DNA of 18,124 nucleotides from Chloroflexota bacterium (GTDB lineage Bacteria > Chloroflexota > Limnocylindria > QHBO01). The notes under the pieces were generated by a model. It was not told the DNA's origin. It saw nothing but the letters and a program-made list of their open reading frames with translations, and did no database searches. A program made the translations under genes and the position numbers. Of this stretch, positions 15,663-18,124 are shown in pieces; position 1 is the first letter of the stretch; each line of letters starts with the position of its first letter. Where the stretch lies: contig JACDBS010000084.1 in the NCBI GenBank assembly GCA_013694795.1, positions 1 through 18,124 of the forward strand. Reading direction: 5' to 3'.

Positions 15663-16409
15663 ATGGATCTGAACGCGGACCTGGGCGAGAGCTTCGGCCA
15701 CTGGACGCTGGGCGACGACGATGGCCTGGTCCAGCACATCACCAGCGCCAACCTGGCCTGCGGCTTTCACGCCGGCGACTTCCGAGTGATGGAGGCGACC
15801 GTCGCACTGTGTCGCCGGGCAGGGGTGGCCGTGGGCGCGCAGCCGGGCTACCCGGACCTCATGGGCTTCGGCCGTCGGCCGATTCCCTTCGAGCCGGACG
15901 AGGTCGAGTCGCTGGTGCGCTACCAGATCGGCGCGCTCGATGCCTTCTGTCGCGCCCACCGCGTCGAGATGCGGCACGTCAAGCCGCACGGTGCCCTCTA
16001 TAACCAGGCCGCCGCCGACCCTGCCCTGGCCGTTGCCATCGCTCGTGCGGTCAGCCGTTTCAGCCGGGAGCTGGCCATCTTCGGCCTGGCCTCCTCGCAG
16101 CCGATGGCGTCCGCCGCCGCGGACGCGAAGCTCCGCTTCATCCCCGAAGCCTTCGCCGACCGCCGCTACCTGGCCGACGGCTCGCTCCAGCCGCGCACCG
16201 AGCCTGGTTCGCTCATCACCGATGCCGACGCCGCCGCCGCGCAGGCCGTTGGTGTCACCCAGGGCGCGGTCACGGCGGTCGACGGGTCGCGGCTGGAGCT
16301 TCGGGCGGAGAGCATCTGCTGCCACGGCGACACGCCCGGCGTGGTGGAGATCGCCGCCGCCGTGCGCCGGGCGATCGAGGCCGCCGGCGTGGTGGTGTCC
16401 GCTCCTTGA
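15663..16409 (+). CDS. pxpA: 5-oxoprolinase subunit A (LamB/YcsF family)
   Basis: One of three subunits of the prokaryotic ATP-dependent 5-oxoprolinase, which opens 5-oxo-L-proline (pyroglutamate) to glutamate. The length, 248 aa, is normal. Family motifs are MDLNADLGESFG at the start, ITSANLACGFHAGD, VGAQPGYPDLMGFGRR, VKPHGALYNQA and IPEAFADRRYLADGSL, with ICCHGDTPG near the end. The ATG directly precedes the DLNADLGES motif, which fixes the start. The last codons overlap the TTG start of pxpB (TTGA). It is the first gene of a three-gene operon divergent from kgd. Confidence 0.96.
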   Translation: MDLNADLGESFGHWTLGDDDGLVQHITSANLACGFHAGDFRVMEATVALCRRAGVAVGAQPGYPDLMGFGRRPIPFEPDEVESLVRYQIGALDAFCRAHRVEMRHVKPHGALYNQAAADPALAVAIARAVSRFSRELAIFGLASSQPMASAAADAKLRFIPEAFADRRYLADGSLQPRTEPGSLITDADAAAAQAVGVTQGAVTAVDGSRLELRAESICCHGDTPGVVEIAAAVRRAIEAAGVVVSAP

Positions 16410-17029
16410 TTCGGCCATTCGGGGAATCGGCGCTGCTGGTCGAGCTCGGAAGCGCCGAACGCGCCCAGGCGCTGGCGGCCTCCATCCGCGACAACACCAT
16501 CGGTGGAATCGTTGCCGTCGTGCCCGGCGCCGAGTCCGTGCTCGTGGAGCTCGATCCGTGGGAGATCGAATCAGAACGGGTGGCCCATGCCCTCGAAGGG
16601 CGCCTTGCCAGGACGGCGGAACTCGCCCCCATCGGGCGTCTGCGCAGGATTCCGGTGATCTACGGCGGCGAGCACGGGCCGGACCTGGCGGATGTGGCGA
16701 AGCTGTGCGGCCTCACGCAGGCCGAGGTGATCGAGCGCCATGCCGCCACGGAGCTGCGGGTTCTGTTCCTGGGCTTCGCGCCGGGCTTCGCGTACCTCGG
16801 CGGGCTGCCGGACGAGCTGCACGTGCCGCGGCTGGCGACGCCCCGCACCCGCACGCCGGCCGGGTCGGTGGCCATCGCCGGTTCGATGAGCGGCATCTAC
16901 CCGGCCGACCTTCCGGGCGGCTGGCGCGTCATTGGCCGAACGTCGCTCGTCCTGTTCGACCCGCGTGGCGACCCGCCCGCATACCTGGCTCCCGGCGACA
17001 CCGTCCGCTTCGAGCCGATATCGGGATGA
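16406..17029 (+). CDS. pxpB: 5-oxoprolinase subunit B (KipI family)
   Basis: The protein is 207 aa and works with PxpA and PxpC. Homologues include B. subtilis KipI, which was first described as a kinase inhibitor. Family features are the N-terminal RPFGESALLVEL and the C-terminal cyclophilin-like domain with LRVLFLGFAPGFAYLGGLP, PRTRTPAGSVAIAG and GIYPADLPGGWRVIGRT. The only start fitting the RPFGESALL motif is a TTG that overlaps the pxpA TGA (TTGA), so translation is probably coupled. Its TGA overlaps the pxpC ATG. Confidence 0.94.
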   Translation: MIRPFGESALLVELGSAERAQALAASIRDNTIGGIVAVVPGAESVLVELDPWEIESERVAHALEGRLARTAELAPIGRLRRIPVIYGGEHGPDLADVAKLCGLTQAEVIERHAATELRVLFLGFAPGFAYLGGLPDELHVPRLATPRTRTPAGSVAIAGSMSGIYPADLPGGWRVIGRTSLVLFDPRGDPPAYLAPGDTVRFEPISG

Positions 17030-17940
17030 TCGAGGTTCTGGTTCCCGGGCCGCTGACATCGGTGCAGGACGCATTTGGGCGACCGGACTGGCGTCACCTC
17101 GGGGTACCGGTGGGAGGCGCCGCCGATGCATGGAGCGCCCGACTCGCCAACCGGATGGCGGGCAACTCCGACAACGACGCGCTCCTCGAGATCACCCTGG
17201 GCGGTCTCGAGCTCCGCTGCGAGACGGCAGCGAACGCGGCGCTGGTCGGCGGGATGAGCGTCTCGGTCGATAGCCTGCCGGTTGCTGCCAACGCTGTCTT
17301 CCCGGCGCGCGCAGGATCGGTCATCCGCGTTGATCCCGGATCCGGTGCCCGGGGCTACCTGGCGGTCGCCGGCGGCATCATGGTCCCGCCGATCCTGGGC
17401 TCCCGCTCAACGGACCTGCGCAGCGGCTTCGGCGGACACGATGGGCGCGCGCTGCGGTCCGGCGACCTGCTGGAGATCGGCTCCTCTTCCACCACCCCAA
17501 GGCGTTGGACCGGGTCTCGCCCAGACGGTCCCATCCGCATCGTTCCCGGACCTCACGCGACGGGGATCTCGCTGGACGGAGAGTGGACGGTGGGCACGGA
17601 GGCCGACCGGACCGGCGTCCGTCTCGACGGCCGCCGCCTCGAGGCGCTGGGCGAGGTGCCGTCCATGGGCCTCCCCCTGGGCGCCGTGCAGGTGCCTCCC
17701 GATGGCCGCCCCATCGTGATGCTGGCCGATCGACCGGTCACCGGCGGCTATCCGGTGCCGGCCTGCGTCATCCGTGCCGATGTCGGTCGCGTGGCCCAAC
17801 TGCGGCCTGGTGACAAGGTCACGTTCGCATCGGTCTCGCTGGGGGAGGCGCGCGAAGCGCTGGCATCCGCGGAGGCAGAGCTCGCTGCCCTCGAGGCACC
17901 TGGTGACGAGAATCTCGGTTGGACCGGCTCACACGAATGA
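17026..17940 (+). CDS. pxpC: 5-oxoprolinase subunit C (KipA/biotin-dependent carboxylase-like family)
   Basis: The protein is 304 aa and forms the third subunit of 5-oxoprolinase. Typical motifs are VLVPGPLTSVQDAFGRPDWRH at the N-terminus, GVPVGGAADAWSARLANR, GYLAVAGGI, LGSRSTDLRSGFGGHDGRAL and, later, PLGAVQVPPDGRPIVMLADRPVTGGYP. The ATG at 17026 overlaps the pxpB TGA (ATGA). The same frame is open far upstream through pxpA and pxpB, but that part is a shadow with arginine/proline-rich content. The C-terminus ends 4 nt from the stop of the convergent PLP-enzyme gene, and no terminator separates them. Confidence 0.94.
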   Translation: MIEVLVPGPLTSVQDAFGRPDWRHLGVPVGGAADAWSARLANRMAGNSDNDALLEITLGGLELRCETAANAALVGGMSVSVDSLPVAANAVFPARAGSVIRVDPGSGARGYLAVAGGIMVPPILGSRSTDLRSGFGGHDGRALRSGDLLEIGSSSTTPRRWTGSRPDGPIRIVPGPHATGISLDGEWTVGTEADRTGVRLDGRRLEALGEVPSMGLPLGAVQVPPDGRPIVMLADRPVTGGYPVPACVIRADVGRVAQLRPGDKVTFASVSLGEAREALASAEAELAALEAPGDENLGWTGSHE

Positions 17941-17944
17941 GCCG

Positions 17945-18124
17945 TCAGGCGAGGATGGCGCGCAGGGCCTCGGGGCTCACGTTACGGCCGGTGATCACGA
18001 TGGCAACGTTGCGTCCGCCGACATCCGCGACCCCGCCGAGAAGCGCGGCAATGCCCAGGACGGCGCTGCCCTCGAGCAGGAGATGGGGAACCTCGAGCGC
18101 CCAGCGCATGGCATCGGCGATGGC
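17945..18124 (-). CDS. Threonine dehydratase-like PLP enzyme, C-terminal end only
   Basis: Fifty-nine codons and a TGA stop are visible, and the rest lies beyond the right edge. The reading LLLEGSAVLGIAALLGG, then GGRNVAIVITGRNVS, matches the end of fold-type II PLP enzymes of the serine/threonine dehydratase group. These typically have E(G/P)(A/S)GA...ALL and a VVxSGGN motif before a short tail. Here the last motif reads TGRN instead of SGGN. Serine racemase or a related ammonia-lyase is also possible. The gene is convergent with pxpC. Confidence 0.7.
   Translation of the reverse strand, partial: AIADAMRWALEVPHLLLEGSAVLGIAALLGGVADVGGRNVAIVITGRNVSPEALRAILA

Noticed and set aside
12745..15672. 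A 975-codon open frame on the plus strand antisense to kgd
   Set aside because: It mirrors kgd codon structure in GC-rich DNA, is rich in Arg/His/Gly/Ala, has no domain motifs, and kgd on the other strand is unambiguous.
15940..17940. A 666-codon plus-strand frame covering pxpC plus upstream sequence
   Set aside because: Only the last 304 codons are protein-like (pxpC). The earlier part is a shadow of pxpA and pxpB, which have clear family motifs.

Overview
The window comes from a GC-rich bacterial chromosome and is packed with housekeeping and two-component signalling genes. I see no phage, insertion sequence, CRISPR array or rRNA/tRNA gene. Two features suggest a high-GC lineage, most plausibly Chloroflexota (Limnocylindria-like) or, less likely, an actinobacterial relative. 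One is an actinobacterial-type fused 2-oxoglutarate dehydrogenase (Kgd/OdhA). The other is a multi-GAF/PAS NarX-type kinase paired with a LiaR/NarL-type regulator. This placement is inference only.

Left block, minus strand, 5912 down to the left edge: a tightly spaced run of mgtE (Mg2+ transporter), tag (3-methyladenine DNA glycosylase I), a short histidine kinase, its receiver-only response regulator, thrB (homoserine kinase) and an ABC-F ATPase that runs off the window. Neighbours are 12-57 nt apart or overlap at start/stop codons. The kinase is broken as written: its HDLRTP phosphoacceptor box and its ATPase domain lie in different frames.

Middle block, 5935-10766: a LuxR/NarL response regulator (6015-6662) is divergent from mgtE and preceded by a 23-codon ORF whose stop overlaps the regulator's GTG start. 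A 381-nt gap follows (6663-7043), with a tandem repeat and a minus-strand terminator. Next come a small four-helix membrane protein on the minus strand, a large soluble GAF-GAF-GAF-PAS-HisKA_3-HATPase kinase (7669-10311), and a small receiver protein (10374-10766) with altered conserved residues. The kinase and the 6015 regulator are likely partners.

Right block: thrC (threonine synthase) and kgd form a minus-strand pair with GTGA overlap. Divergent from kgd across 215 nt is pxpA-pxpB-pxpC (5-oxoprolinase), again with overlapping starts and stops. The window ends in the C-terminus of a threonine-dehydratase-like PLP enzyme. The metabolic theme is glutamate/2-oxoglutarate (pxpABC, kgd) and threonine (thrB, thrC, the dehydratase). 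The shared kgd/pxpA intergenic region holds a strong inverted repeat with three GCACATTG half-sites, a candidate joint operator.

The most general signal is a TANNNT -10-like box (mostly TATnCT) that sits 6-10 nt upstream of the start codon at nearly every apparent transcription-unit head: thrB, mgtE, the 23-codon ORF, the large kinase, the small receiver, kgd and pxpA. This implies that leaderless or near-leaderless transcription is the default here. Shine-Dalgarno-like sites appear mainly at internal or non-leaderless genes.
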